64,000 bases of DNA from Gnetum montanum (Eukaryota > Streptophyta > Gnetopsida > Gnetales > Gnetaceae), in contig MNCI01022151.1 in NCBI GenBank assembly GCA_015680685.1, positions 638,376 through 702,375 on the forward strand, read 5' to 3'. The first letter of the stretch is position 1. Each line of letters opens with the position of its first letter. A program made the translations under genes and the position numbers. The notes below the pieces were generated by a model. The model was not told the origin of the DNA. It made no database searches and was given only the letters and a program-made list of their open reading frames with translations. Of this stretch, positions 36,050 through 48,870 are shown piece by piece.

Positions 36050-36590
36050 ATTTCTAGCAATAGTGCCAATGATGAGCAACAAGAGTTCCCAATGCTCAAC
36101 CATACAAGTCACAAACATGTGTACATAATCAAATCCTAGTTCATTGATGGGATAATATGAGTATACTAGTGTATAGATGACAAGTTCATGATCATTATCT
36201 TCTCACTAGGATTAGTGATGTTCAAAGTATATAGTTTAAGTTTTAGTGAGGTATATAATTGAATGATGTTAAATAATTTTAAATATTCTAAGGTAAAGCT
36301 TATTGAAATAAGTAGATTATCTATTATCAAAGATGTAAAGGAAATGTAACACTAAGCTAACCTAATGATGATAAGCATTAATTCCTAGTTTTTTGTACAT
36401 GCCTTGGGCTAGTATAACTATGACTAGAATTACCAAGTAACCTTCATACTTAGCAAATCAAGCAAAGTTACTACTGGGTTACCAGATGATCATACATTAG
36501 TGCTTGAAACTAGCTATACTTATTTAGTTGAATTACTAGTAGACATTATGTAGTATCCCATCCCTTGTTAAAGGTATAATTATAGTATTG
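36050..36590 (-). repeat. Primer site and truncated 5' LTR of element D
   Basis: The LTR end (plus strand TGATGAGCAAC) starts at 36070. The primer site TTGGCACTATTGC on the minus strand (36069 leftward) is a degenerate tRNA-Asp match. Only about 520 bp of LTR remain; U3 is replaced by the end of chromovirus E's 3' LTR near 36590. Confidence 0.75.
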
Positions 36591-36594
36591 GAGT

Positions 36595-37504
36595 AGGTTC
36601 ACTCCACAATTAAATAAATTTTGAATACTAAATCCAAATATTATGCCAACACAAAACTATTTGCTAGAAAACTAGTTTTCTTTAATTAATGAAATTAGAA
36701 GATTACAATTAGGTTTCCATAACCCACAAATATCCCAAAACCTATTACACTTAAATGATATTGTAGAGCACAAGGCTCTACAACCATACAATTAATGTTC
36801 TCAATGTAAGACACAACCAACGAAGAATATCTCCCACAACTTGGGATTGAGATCTCAACTCATATGTAAGATACAAGAGAAAAGAGCACAAAGATCAACA
36901 CACCACAAATTAATCTTGGAGTTGCAATTACTAATTGCACTCACGCACTCTCTCTTGGTCAGCTCTTCACTCTCAAGAGTTCTTTCTCTTACTCACAGTA
37001 CCAACAATGATGAATACATAAATATTAATTTCAAACTAGAACATAAGAACCCAAGAAACATTTCCTTAATCTAACTTAAGGTTTTTCATATGTTTTCCAA
37101 GTCTTCTTACCTTCTTCGTAGCTACTTTCATTCTTTATCATTACATTCTAGCTATTTCTCAAATTGAAATGAGTGTTTTTAGAAGTTTTTCCATCCATAC
37201 AGTTTGTCTCTAATCTTGCCAAGACATCTCTTATGAAAATTGATATCTTGGCTAAGATGTCCATTATTTTTCCAAGATGTCTCTCTTGAAGCCAAAACAT
37301 CTTAGCTATAGTGGAGACATCTCATATGAGATGTCTTAGGTTCTAGTGAGATGTCTCACCTAAGATGTCTTTGTCATAGACAAGATGTCTCACTTGAGTC
37401 ATTAGTCTAAATAGCAAGACATCTCTAATCTTCTCCAGAGTCTGAAAGCTTGTAAAAACACACACATAGGGAAGAACAAGGGGATTGAAAGATCTATCCC
37501 TACA
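36595..37504 (-). repeat. 3' LTR of chromovirus E
   Basis: The minus strand starts TGTAGGGATAGATC at 37504. It holds the same GACATCT/AGATGTC cluster (37210-37430) as B's LTR, and CTTGGGATTGAGATC-type sequence near 36840. The left end is approximate. Confidence 0.8.
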
Positions 37505-38799
37505 CTACATTTCCCACCCTTAAAAAAGTAAACTCATGTGAACAAGGGAGTAGAGGTTGAAGTGATTCCCCACTCATGAAGTTTGATCTCATGGACCCAT
37601 ATAATATCATTAGTAGATTTATCATTCCAATGGATTAAATACTCATGCCTTTTGACTCCCGATATGCTAGAAGTTTCCATCTACTTGAGTATAATTACCT
37701 TCCTCTCCATTGAAGGCTTGGACTACTCAATAGCTGCCTTTAACTCATTACTGCTACCCTGTATGGTCTCCTCATTAGCTGGTCCATGATAGTGCACAAG
37801 ATCTAATATATTAAATACAAAAGACATACCAACATCATTTAGTAAATCAATATCAAAAGCATTGTCATAAATTTTAGCCTTGATTTTGAAAGGTCTCATC
37901 TTCTTGGCTTTCAATTTGGAGAAGTTAACACCTCTCAAATGCTTCTTCTTCAAGTGCATCCAAACCAAGTCACGAAGAGAAAAATTAGGCTTATGCTTAC
38001 CCACATTCCTCTTGAGAGCTCTCTCTTCAGCCTTCTTCTCAAGATTTGATTTTACTTGTACATGAAGATCCCTCATCTCTTGCACAAAATCAACAATAAG
38101 TTGAGCTTCATCATAAAAGCTCTTCAAATTATCCACCATCTTTGGACAAAACCCATAGTTCACCTTAAATGGGCTTTTTCCAATAGCAACATGAAAAGCA
38201 TTATTATACAAAAAGTTTAAATGACACAACAAGTATTCCCACTTATTTGGTAGTCCATCACATAAATATCTTCATATGTTTAGTAAGGATTTATTTGCCA
38301 CCTCCATTTGGCCATTAGATTATGGATGATATGCATTAGAAAAATTCAACTTTATCCTTAAAATCTTCCAAAGGGACCTCTAAAAATTACTTGTGAACTT
38401 GGATTTTCTGTCACTAATAATATTTAAAGGAATACCATGCGACTTCATAACATGATAGAAAAATAAAATTTACCACATGAGAAGCATCACTCACCTTCTT
38501 GCATGGAATAAAATGTGTTATCTTGGAGAACTTGTCCATCATAATAAAAATTGCACCATTTCCACTTTTGGTCTTTGGAATACCACTCACAAAGTCCATT
38601 GACATACTTTCCCATGGACCTTTGGAAATTGGGAAAGGCATATTATGTCCATCAACACCTCTATCCATACCTTTACCTCCTTTGAACTTTTAACAAGTCA
38701 AGCACTCCTTCATAAATTTTGAAACTTATGTTGTTATACCAAGTCAAATATAGTTCCTACCCACAAGTTCCAATGTTTTATCCCTTTCCATGTGACTTG
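37505..38799 (-). pseudogene. pol: Integrase and chromodomain of E
   Basis: The longest open stretch in the window is 37723-38232 (169 codons): YNNAFHVAIGKSPFKVNYG, then VWMHLKKKHLRGVNFSKLKA and KMRPFKIKAKIYDNAFDIDL, the integrase C-terminal module. The core with IFIMMDKFSKITHFIPCKK is at 38414-38668. The chromodomain (HEYLIHWNDKSTNDIIW) is at about 37590-37660. The rest of integrase continues right of the inserted solo LTR from 39581. Confidence 0.88.
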
Positions 38800-39580
38800 T
38801 TGATGAAAGCGGTTACTCTAGTAGTTTATTCTAATTATAAGAGTAGTTACTCTAGTGGTTTATTCTAATTATTAGAGTGGTTACTCTCATTATTAGAGTA
38901 GTTGCTCCCAAGCCTATAAATATAGTGCCTAGGCATATAATTTGGAAGGAAGTCTTTTAGCAGTCAAGTAGCAAAACTCTTGTAGTCTGTTTGAAAGTTA
39001 GAGTATTTTCCAAGTGCCCATAGTCGGACGTCTAAGTGTGGATGGATCTTTATTTGAGCATTATGTACCTGAGCACACCTTGTGTATAGCAATAAAGACG
39101 AGCTCTTCAATTCATCCTTGCAGCACTTGAGATTTGTTTTCTTACACATTTTTTAAATTTTATTTTCTTATGCATTTATTTTGTTTTATTTTATGCACTT
39201 TACATTTTTGTTATGAGCACAGCAATTCATTTTGATTAACTAAGCAAATCATTAAATTACACAAGCATGACCACTTGGAGCATGCGTGTAATGCTTGGTA
39301 ACCCAGTAACGATTAGCGTTTGGTAATCCTAGCAGTATTGCATTGGTTCAGGATGTGTATGGCAAGTGGGAATGGATGTTGGTGTTAGGATTATCTAGAA
39401 CTTAGTTAATGAGTAGTTAAGTTAAATTAGTCACTTAGTTACCTCTCTCCTTCCCTACTAGTGCAGGACATAAAAACATAANAAGGGTGCATAAGTACTT
39501 AGTCCTTGGAATTCGATCAAATTGTGTGTGAAAAGCTTGTATTCGTATGGTTGAGCATAGGGGTACCTCGCCGCTCATCA
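38800..39580 (+). repeat. Solo LTR of the G-type Athila family inserted in E integrase
   Basis: It begins TGATGAAAGC and ends CCGCTCATCA, flanked by CTTGT (38795-38799) and CTTGC (39581-39585), a target duplication with one mismatch. It has a TATA box TATAAATA at 38915-38922. It closely matches G's LTR (60323-61105). No internal region remains, as expected from LTR-LTR recombination. An N at 39482 replaces about 110 bp present in G's LTR. U3 starts with short tandem repeats (38811-38910). Confidence 0.9.
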
Positions 39581-41690
39581 CTTGCCATGCCACTACCATG
39601 CTTTTCAAACAAGATCTTCTTCCTAAATCACAACTAGGAATAGATACCTTTTCATTCTTAAATAACAACTCATCTTAAATATGATAGTACCTTCATTGAT
39701 CTATCCTATTTATCAATGGCTCTTTGAGGCTCCTCTAAACTTGTCCAAAATCAACATCATCTTATACAAAGAGGTAAAATCACCCATACCTTCCACGAGG
39801 TACGCTAAAATTTACTGCATGCACCCTCAATAATGCATCCATCATGACATTGGCTTTCCCACTTTTGTGCTTTAACAAATAATTGAACACCTATAATTAT
39901 GCAACCCACTTCATGTTCTTTACACTTGACTTATTTTATGAGTTTAGAAATTAAATTGCTTTGTGGTTTATCATCAATGTGAATTCCTTGGGTAATAAGT
40001 AATGCCTCAAATGCTCAATTGCTTGAAGAAGAGCTTACAAATCCTTCTCATATATGCTATATTTTTACATTGACTCATTCAACTTTTTAGAAAATATAGC
40101 AACATACCTACCTTCTTGTGAAAGTACCCCACCAATGGAAAGTGCATTTGCATCCATCTCCACCTAGAAAAGCTTCTGAAAATCTAGAATTGCAAACATC
40201 AATTCACTAGTAATCTTTGCTTTTAATAAGTCAAACATTACTTGGATTTTATTATCCCACCTAAATTTCTTATTTTTCTTCAACAAAGTAAACATTGATC
40301 ACAAAATACCACTAAAGTTTTTGATAAACCATCTATAAAAACTCATTGAACCAAGGAATGATCATACCTCCCCAACATTCTTAGGAGTTGGTCAATCCCT
40401 AATAGTCTTCACCTTTGTAGCTTTGATTTGAATCTAATTTTTAGAAACCACATGACCCAAATATGGGATTTCTTTCTTCAAGAAATGAATTTTCTTCACA
40501 TTGATCACTAGATGTGTATCCTCCAACTTATGACACACTATCCTTAAGTGATCCAAGTGCGCTTCCACATTAGATCTATACACCAAAATATCATCAACAA
40601 GACAATTCAACATTTACAAATCAATTCCTTCAATACATCATGCATTAATGTCATGAATGTAGCAGGTGCATTCGTGAGACCAAATGGCTTCTTCAACCAA
40701 TCAAATAATTCATTTGGTGTTTTGAAAGCTATTTCTACTTATCAATAGGCCTTATTTTGATTTGATGGTACCCACTCTTCAAATCAATTTTGTTAAAAAT
40801 ATCTACATTCATAAGAATATCAAGGATATCATCCATCCTTAGAATAGGAAACCTGTACCTTACTATTATCCTATTCACTATCTTAAAATCAATTCACATC
40901 TTCCATTCATCACTAACCTTCTTTGGCACTAGCACCTCTAGAATTGCATAAGGTGAAACGGATTCCCTCTTGAAGTCATTTGCAAGTAACCCCTTTACTT
41001 GCCTTGCAATTCAACCCTCTAATTTGGTGCCATCTGATAAGCTCTCTTGTTTGGAATGGTGCACTAGGAATGAAGTAAATATGATGCTATACATTCCTCA
41101 TTGATGTTAGTTCATCCTATTCCTCCTTAAACACTTTGGAAAATTTCTCCTTCAAGACAAGCACACTTATGGGAATTTCAACTTAAACATCATCATGGTC
41201 AGTAGTAGCTATTGTCATAATAATAAAACCAAAACTAGTTTCATCATGTTCCTTAATATATTTTCTCTCTCCCAGAGGGATTAAGAAGACATTAAGTGAG
41301 CTTTATTGCCTCACTTGTTCAACTATCATAGGAATGAAATCATGAATTCCATCAAGTCTAGTGACAATCCATACATTTCTTGCTCCATCAATAAGCACCA
41401 TTGTCAAAATTCCAAGGTCTACCAAGAATTACATCAACATAATCTATTGGAAGCACATCATACTTCACAACATCATGAAAGCTTCCAATTTTAAATTTCA
41501 AAATACATTATTCCCTTACCTCTTGGGAAAAATCCTTAGATAACCAATGCACCTTATAGGATCTAAGATAAGGATTAGTTACCAAACCCAATCTAGAAAC
41601 TGTTCTAAAAGAAATAACATTTTCTTGTGTCCCTCATCAATCAAAGTATGAATTCATCCCTAGTAAGAAAACAACTAGCCCCAATCCAAA
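39581..41690 (-). pseudogene. pol: RNase H, RT and protease of E plus start of integrase
   Basis: The integrase zinc-binding start is near 39581-39760. RNase H is at about 39800-40280. RT is at about 40290-41100, with LVDDILVYRSNVEAHLDHLR near 40550-40610; both catalytic Asp codons are still visible. Protease (about 41280-41640) overlaps sequence matching B's 10388-10618. Frame breaks are frequent. Confidence 0.8.
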
Positions 41691-43000
41691 GAAACAATTT
41701 CCTATCAAGATGATCTTCTCTATTGACATTTCCCATGAAAGCACAAGAATGTAATTCAAAAAAATCCTCAATTTTTTAAGCATTGGGATTTTCACTCTAA
41801 AGAGCTTAGCTTGATGTCTCCTCCACCTCCATGGTTTGCATATCTTTACCCTTGGTTGCCTTGTAAAGTGAACATTTCCATTGCTTATGTTTCCATTCTC
41901 CACACTTGAATCACTAAATTTCTTTATGAGTTGCTACCATGACCCTTGTCTTCCTTGCCTTGGTCCTTCCTGGCTTTATCCTTCTCATTGTCTCTTTTAG
42001 TCTTCTTGTCTTGGCTATCCTCCTTGTATTTAGATTTGGACTTGGATTCCTTATCAAATCTAGATCCCTTCTCCTTCCTCTTAGAAGTTTGTTTGATCCT
42101 ATTTCCAAATCCACCTAGTTTCTTCTTAGCCTTGAGTGGTAAATCATAAGCCTCATTAAGAGTTTGTGACTCATAAAAGAACAACTCTTATTGGTATGTC
42201 ATTTTGAGACCTCCTAAAAAGATTGAAGTTTGTTCGTACTCCTCCTAGTTTACCTTAGCTTGATAAAATAGATTACAAAATTCAATGTACAATTATTTGA
42301 CATCCATGTTGCCTTGCCTTAGAAATTTCAACTTTATAATGATTTTTTGTCTCTAATGAGACTATTCAAATTTTCTCTTCAACCTATATTTCATCATATC
42401 TCAATCTCTGATAGGTTGATTGTTTTATCTTTCATAATCCTAAAACTCCTTTTACCACCAAGAAGAAGCCATACCTTCTAATTTGGATTTAGCAATAGGT
42501 ATCCTCAAGTTATTTGGTATCTCTTCTAACTGAAAATGCTTCTCAAGTGCCTTGACTCAACTTGCAAAAGCATTATTATCATCTACACCATTGAAAGTAT
42601 TCAACTCCACGTATGGAAGTCTTGTAGCATTTATGAATGCTCTAGCAAGCCATGCCTCATCTTCCTCATAAAGCTTACTTGAAGAAGTAGCATTGAACAC
42701 TGTTGGAGCCATTTGAGTACTCCTATGAGGACTAGGATTCCATTCCATTAGAATCCTTGGCTAATGGTTTCCTACACTTTCATAGCTAGATTGTTCTTCC
42801 TCTTCATCTGCTTCATCTCCACTTGGCTATGAAATTTCTTCATCTAAGCATACATGCTTTTCATCTTCACTAGTCTAGATATGGCTAAGATTGTCATTTT
42901 GGTCTACCTTCATGCTGATTTCAATCAATCAAGCAACCATCATTTGAAAGGTAGATTCCATTCTCTCCATGTTTTGATTTAGAGCTTGCATCTATTTCTT
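41691..43000 (-). pseudogene. gag: gag of chromovirus E
   Basis: The charged linker is at 41924-42184 (KKLGGFGNRIKQTSKRKEKG), with a zinc-knuckle region near 41870-41920 that has lost some Cys. The N-terminal part (42557-42748) includes PTVFNATSSSKLYEEDEAW and TRLPYVELNTFNGVDD, a typical chromovirus gag start region. The site matching the insertion point of element A in B is at about 42515-42525. Confidence 0.8.
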
Positions 43001-43054
43001 CTTCTATGCCATCTAAAAGTGACTAAATCCTCAACCAAAAATCCAAATAATAAT

Positions 43055-43677
43055 AGGTCCTAAGCTCCAACACTAATAACACTAGAGTATGTTCACTCCA
43101 TAACTAAAGTACCTTTGAATACTAAATTTGGATATTATGCAAAGACTAAACTATTTTCTAGAAAATAAGAAAACTCGCTATCTTCAATTAATGCAATTAG
43201 AAGATTACAATTAGATTCCCACAATGCACAAACATCTTAAAACTTGTTACACTCAAATGATATTACAAAGCATGAGGCTCTACAACCACAAAATAGATGT
43301 TCTTAATATAAGACATAGCTAACAAAGAATCTCTTCCATAACCTAGGACCAAGATCTCAACTCACAAGTAAGATATAAGAGAAAAGAACATAAAGAACAA
43401 CACACCACAAATTAATCTTGGAGCTGTAATCACCAATTGTACTTATCAAATATGCTGACCCACTCTCTCTTGCTCAACTCTTTACTCTCAAGAGCTTCTT
43501 CTTTTACTCATGGTACCAACAATGATGAATACATCAATATTACTATGAAATTGGAGGATAAGAACCCAAGAAACCTTTCCTCAACTTAACTTAAGAATTT
43601 TTAGATGTTTTGCAAGTCTTCTCACCTTCTAACTAGCTACTTCTATTCTTTTTCATCATGTTCTAGCTATTTCGATT
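43055..43677 (-). repeat. Weak primer site and truncated 5' LTR of E
   Basis: The minus strand reads TGTTGGAGCTTAGGA after the LTR end, a poor match to the initiator-tRNA-Met site TGGTATCAGAGC. The LTR runs to about 43677, where similarity to the 3' LTR stops inside CTAGCTATTTC. The outer part with the GACATCT cluster is missing. Confidence 0.7.
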
Positions 43678-46015
43678 TTTTTTCTTGAGTTATTTTTTTA
43701 ATGTTTTATGAATGTCTACTATGTTTTTGTTAATAGTATTTCCAGTCATGATGCAGAAGTCAACACCATGTGTTGGGTTTTTATCCTATGTTATTAAGAT
43801 GATTGGGTAAATAATTGTTTAATGTAGTAATAAAAGGTTGTTATCATGAAAGTAATATGGTTTTTCTTACATGAAACTAAAATTAATTACTGATCATTGT
43901 GCCTTAAAGAAAGAAAGAAAGATCAAGTGGGAATGGAAAAGGATGTGACCTCAAGGGGATTTTTTGGATTCTCTTCTTGACTTTCTTCTTATGGTCTATG
44001 ACTTCTTATGGAACGTATCATCACTTCTATTATTGACTAGTAAATAGGAAGCATGTCTCTGCATGGTGTGGTTTCCATAAAAAAAAGAGAGAGAAAAGAG
44101 AAAAAGAAAGAAAGAAAGAAAAAACAAAACAAAGAACGGGAATTCAAAGCACACCCCTTAGATACAATAATGAGCTACAAGCACTAGTTATGAGGTTGTA
44201 AAAACATGTTACCAATGCCTAAAGGCACCCCTCTAACTAAGGTCCTTCCTTTCTTCTTCTCTTTTCTTCTCTTTTTGGAGTGATGTTTGTTCTTTGTGGT
44301 TGTTATGGGCTCATCATGGTCAACAAGAAGAGAGACATCAATGTGAGGCCACTGTTAATGATATGGACTTGGTCTAAAACTTGGATAGATAGGTATGATG
44401 GTCATTTTAATTACAATTGACACAAGAACCTGTTGCAAACATGGTTAAGTATCTTACATCCCAATCTCTACAACCCCTTCTCATTCCATTATTCACCTCA
44501 CTTCTACATGCAATTATGCACCTAATGGTTTAGTATAGTGTCGTACAAAATCCTAACCAAGGTAGTTGTGTGTTGTTTGAAACAAAGGAATTATATACAT
44601 TTAACTTCTAAGGTGCCCATAGACATTTATAGAAGTTGTTATGCAAGGAAATTATGGCAAGAGCCTGCTTTGGAGAGGATCCACTTGCATAACTTTTGTT
44701 GATCATGGCTTTGAACCAAACCTCACATATTCAAAAACATCATTGACTACCTCTTTGAATTTATGCATGATTTTGTAATTAACTTCTCATCAATTTCAAG
44801 TTATCTTTAATGCTTTTATATTGAAATTATATCTAAATTCAAAATTTCTTGGCAATCATGTGAACCAAACCTTTGGTTTTAATTGTTCAAAAACTTGTGC
44901 ACGTTTGGAGTTAAGCTCATTTATCATTGGGGGGTGGTTAAGGATGTACTTTTTGAAATTTTTCTAACACACCATTTTTAAACATTAGGGTAACTAATAG
45001 TAAAAATAATCAAAATAACTTGAACAACTTGATAATTTTAGATACCTTAAAACCTTGGAAAACATTATTATGAAATCATCTTGAGCTTACATGCTAAATT
45101 TTTTTTGAATTTTGAGCTAACTAAGGATTCATGAAGGGTTAATCATTAATGAAAAATTATCAAAACTAATGTTGATCCTTTGGTGATTTTAGAAAATTCC
45201 AAATGGAATCCCTAAGGTTGAAGGTCTTGTAAAAGCAAATGAAACGAGGCCAAGAGGAGAACAACGAAGCCTATGTGCATGGACAAATAGTAGCACATAT
45301 CGGGATTAAAGCTCAAACATCACATATTTGTTGAATCCATGGAATGATGAGAAGAAATTTTAGTCCATCCTTTAGGAATGTTCTACATAAAAAATGAAGC
45401 ATCAACATAACAATCAAGGTTGGAAAGTCATCCATCACTAGTAACAACAAGAAGATTCATCTTCAGCAAATTTTTAAAGACCTCTACAATTTTGCAAACT
45501 TTGATATCTATCTAGTCTTTTTGTCATTTTGTACTACGTCCACTTGAATAAAATTTTGTAACATGGCACCCTAATTTTGTAAAGGTAGCCAATATAGTCT
45601 TTGTCACCCCACAATTTTTGTAATGAAACTTCATCCAATTATATATAACTTGAAGATGAGTTTTTAGTTAGTCATGGGGGTATGATGAGATGTCATATGT
45701 CAGGCAACTTCGTTGATGCATCTTAGATGCATCATCGCATATGTGTGGATGAAAATGCATTGATGCATTAATGGGCAACACATCTTAGATGCGTCGACAC
45801 ATCCCTATCAATGTAGTTAAATGCTTTAACACAGCCACATCGACATAATTCCTGTATTTGTTGATAAATATGCAAGCACCCACCATGTATTTGGCACCAT
45901 TTGGTTGGTAGTGTAGCTAGAATCTTGCAATTTTATTGCCAACATGCACACCATAGGTTATGCTCCATATTAAAATGTCAAATTATTATTATGCTCCCAA
46001 GGCACAACCTTAAAA
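43678..46015 (+). mobile_element. Element F: 3' part of an Athila-type element of the H family
   Basis: 43690-45682 aligns with 51880-53878 of H (TGATGCAGAAGTCAA, conserved block at about 44130-44260, short ORF region at 45190-45370, polypurine tract). The LTR starts TGATGAGATG at 45683, and similarity fades near 46015. A (GAAA)n/A-rich purine tract lies at 44083-44138. gag and the 5' LTR are absent; the left edge abuts E's broken LTR, so a deletion or rearrangement joined them. Confidence 0.75.
45683..46015 (+). repeat. Partial 3' LTR of F
   Basis: TGATGA start after GGGGGTA. U3 has GATGCATC-type repeats and a TATA-like GATAAATA near 45870. The 3' part of the LTR is not recognisable. Confidence 0.6.
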
Positions 46016-46586
46016 GAGGATATGTAAGAGGAGTGGCAAGCTCTTAGAAACAAGCAAACTTTCATTATGAACTTTTACATAAAGAATCACATCAATTCAC
46101 CTTTATGGATGGTCAACTTAAGGTGGCCACTTCTTGAAAGGAATCAGTGTTTATGAGACATAGTATTGTCTACAAGACAAATTGGTGAATGTATAATAGG
46201 TTGGATTGTAGCAAAGAAAATTCAAGAAAGAACACTTTTAAAAGATGCAAAATCACTTTATTTCCCCCCTAAATTAAAGAATTGGGTGATGGCACAGTGA
46301 GGCCAAATCCTAAAATCCCAAAAAATGGTAGTGTTAGGTTATCACTAAGTGTGAAAAGACTTAGCCTTATTCAACTTATATGATAAGTTAATATTCATGA
46401 AATTATTAAAAATAAGTAAAAATATAAATATAAACATGATAATATAATCCTATGATTTATATAAAGTAAATAATAAATAAAATTTTATTACATCCATAAC
46501 ATATTACATAGTAGAAATATACATGTTATGGGTTTTAGACATATAATTAAAAAATAATAAGTATTATTGTTAATATTTTGAACTAA
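46016..46586. other. Unrecognised AT-rich DNA between F and H
   Basis: I see no ORF, LTR or RNA feature. 46420-46580 is very A/T-rich. It is the left flank of H's insertion site. Confidence 0.4.
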
Positions 46587-47182
46587 GGTAGTGATTAAGA
46601 ATTAGTTAGCTAAGATATCATAGATGCAATGTCATATATGCTACATCGCACTTGCATTGTGACATCCCTATCAATGAGTCTCTGTTTGCTACTACATCAT
46701 AGATGTTATGTCACATTTGCTTTGACACATACCCATCAACACATGGGATGATGTGTCAACACATATGCATCAACATAGTGTCTACCTCTGTCTATAAATA
46801 TGTGTGCTTCCACCATGTATTTGCAATCTTTTGTCAATAGAGTAGTTGAGCTCTTGCAGTTTTATTCTATAGTCTTAGCAAACAGTTAGTGGGTGCCCAT
46901 AGTGTTGATCTGAGTTAGTTTTACAGCATCTTATTCGAGTTGTAATGTACATAGACACATTCCATGAATGGCAATAAGATCGAGATTAATTCTTAATCAT
47001 TGCATCAGTTTGCCTTAGATTAAATTTACTTTTAATGCAATTTATATTCCATGTACTTAGTTAATATTTATGTTTTCATGCATATTAATAAATTGACAAA
47101 TTGAGTGTGACCAGTTTCAAGCGTAAACATGTATTCACTTGGTAATCCTAGCAGCGTCATTGCCTGGTTTGCCTAGTAGTTA

Positions 47183-48870
47183 TTGTCACATTTCCACTAT
47201 GGTTATGGAACAGTGATGATTCTTGGAAGGCTTTTAAAATAATAAAGTTATGATACTTTGGTTTCATAAAATACATATTTTAAGTTAGCCTAATGTCAAC
47301 TACAAGAAAAGGTATTAAGGGTAATATTCCAAAACAATGTTAGAGGAGATTAAAAGACATACATGAGGAATGTATTCAAGCCAGGTATATTATATTGGTA
47401 AACATTAAGAGGAAATTAAAAAATTAAAAAAAAAGCCTCCAAATCTTGAACAATGATGTTCGTTAAAATACTCAAGTTGTTGGAAACAATGGCCATGTCA
47501 TGGTGCCTAGTATTGGTTTGAATTATCAGCAGTGAATAGTCTCCAATAGCACAGGCTTTTAGGATCAAACCTTTATTTTTACTAGAAGGTAATGTGGTAG
47601 ATGTAGCCCAAAACACAACTAGATCCATAGCCAAAAATGCAGTAGGTAACCATAAGCATCACAGATAGGCTAGAGGATCATCCCATGCAATATACCCTCA
47701 CCAATTCTGCTTGTAGCAGTAGTTGCATCTGAACCAATGAGGTCATGAAATGAGCACCATGGTGAGTGCAAGGTAGGCACATGAGTATTTTTGGCAATTT
47801 CAAAACTGACAAGGTGCAATGCAATGATTTGTAGAAACCCTTACCTCTACGTATCAAGCACATGGATGACATCTAGTGCATGGAAGAAGCAGAGACAACA
47901 ATGACAACCATACTAACCCTAAGTGGCACTAGCACAGATAGCCACGGTGACTAGAAACATAGCCATGAAAGCTTGTCAGACAAAGATCCAAGGATGACTA
48001 CTAAGAAAGAAGGTATGCAGGACATAGAGGTTACCACGCAGTGGCTATAAAATGTAATTTTGCCAAGATTGTGTTCATAATTCCATTGTTGAGCATGGCA
48101 AGCACAGGGTAGTCTATGTGGCTTTGAATTTTAGTGAACTCATGGGATGCAACATGTGATTGCAAGGCTAATGCCATGCTCACAAATTTTCTCAATGGCA
48201 CTGTGGTTTCAAATAATTTTATTATTTGACATATTTTTAACCACATAAAATATCATATAGAATTTAAATTAAAACCCACATTATGAGAAGAAGCCAATTT
48301 TGACATAACATCATTAATACTAAGGGGTATAATAATTTCATTCTATATGATATTTTATCTAAAGGTTTTAAAGAAGAGGTTTAATGGACATTTGGTAAAC
48401 ATACCTCTATTTTCTATAACATTGACACTCTACATGGGAAGTTATAACCTCCTATGAAAGCTATAACTTATTTTCCTTGATATTTGTGGAGTTGTAATTA
48501 CCAAGAGGACACTTGCCAACTATGGCATATGTTTTTCTAATTTTTGTAACCTCCCATGATAATGTCCATAATATTTAGTGCCAGGAAAACACTTGGAAGC
48601 CATAGCTTAAATTTCTATTAGCTCCCTTTGGAAGTTATAACCTCTTGTGTGGTTATGAATTAATACCCTTAGATATTTGTAAAACCCTTAACCTTTTATG
48701 ATTATTGTAACTACCACAAAGCCACTATAAAAAAGCTTCAAGGGTAGAATTCAAGGCAAGGTGGGGGGGTGGGGGAGGGGGTGTGGGGAGGAAGGAAAAA
48801 GGAAGAATCTAGAAAGATAATTGAAGATCATTTCTAAAATGGCTTGCTAAATACATCAATTTGGCTACTT
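47183..48870 (+). mobile_element. Unclassified insertion in H's 5' LTR, promoter-like 3' end
   Basis: It is absent from the 3' LTR. Its last part (48440-48870) matches 57110-57480: GTTATAACCTCC motifs, then CACTATAAAA followed by AGGGTAGAATT and GGCTTGCTAAA. The TATA box and layout suggest an LTR end or other promoter-bearing repeat. No ORF of note is seen; 47290-48430 is unrecognised. A G-quadruplex-type run lies at 48763-48788. No target duplication was found. Confidence 0.5.
48763..48788 (+). other. G-quadruplex-forming sequence
   Basis: Four G-runs of 7, 5, 5 and 4 separated by T, A and TGT, about 35 bp downstream of a TATA box (CACTATAAAA near 48723). This is a textbook G4 pattern on the plus strand. 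The matching repeat at 57110-57480 lacks it. Confidence 0.7.

Larger units (their letters stand above)
14730..36590 (-). mobile_element. Element D: old Athila/Tat-lineage Ty3 element, broken by LINE and element C
   Basis: Reading leftward the order is: truncated 5' LTR (36070-36590), primer site, gag (34142-35930, then 21560-22357), protease (21130-21520), RT (19760-20560), RNase H (19330-19760), integrase (18300-19100 and 17160-17443), spacer (14730-17159). Element C interrupts gag and an RTE LINE interrupts integrase. The extra ORF and 3' LTR expected beyond the spacer are missing; D stops at chromovirus B's LTR. The U3 end of the 5' LTR is lost where it meets chromovirus E. Confidence 0.82.
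36595..43677 (-). mobile_element. Element E: chromovirus, same family as B, with solo LTR inserted
   Basis: 3' LTR (36595-37504), chromodomain, integrase, RNase H, RT, protease, gag, weak primer site, then a 5' LTR (43078-43677) cut off at its U3 end. It aligns collinearly with B. The internal region is interrupted at 38800-39580 by an Athila-type solo LTR. Confidence 0.87.

Noticed and set aside
41946-42149. Leu/Ser/Phe-rich plus-strand ORF resembling a signal or membrane peptide
   Set aside because: It is antisense to the charged linker of chromovirus E gag, which has homologous, better supported coding on the minus strand.
44083-44138. (GAAA)n microsatellite
   Set aside because: It lies where the other element copies have an A/G-rich tract, so it is treated as expansion of that tract and not an independent repeat.
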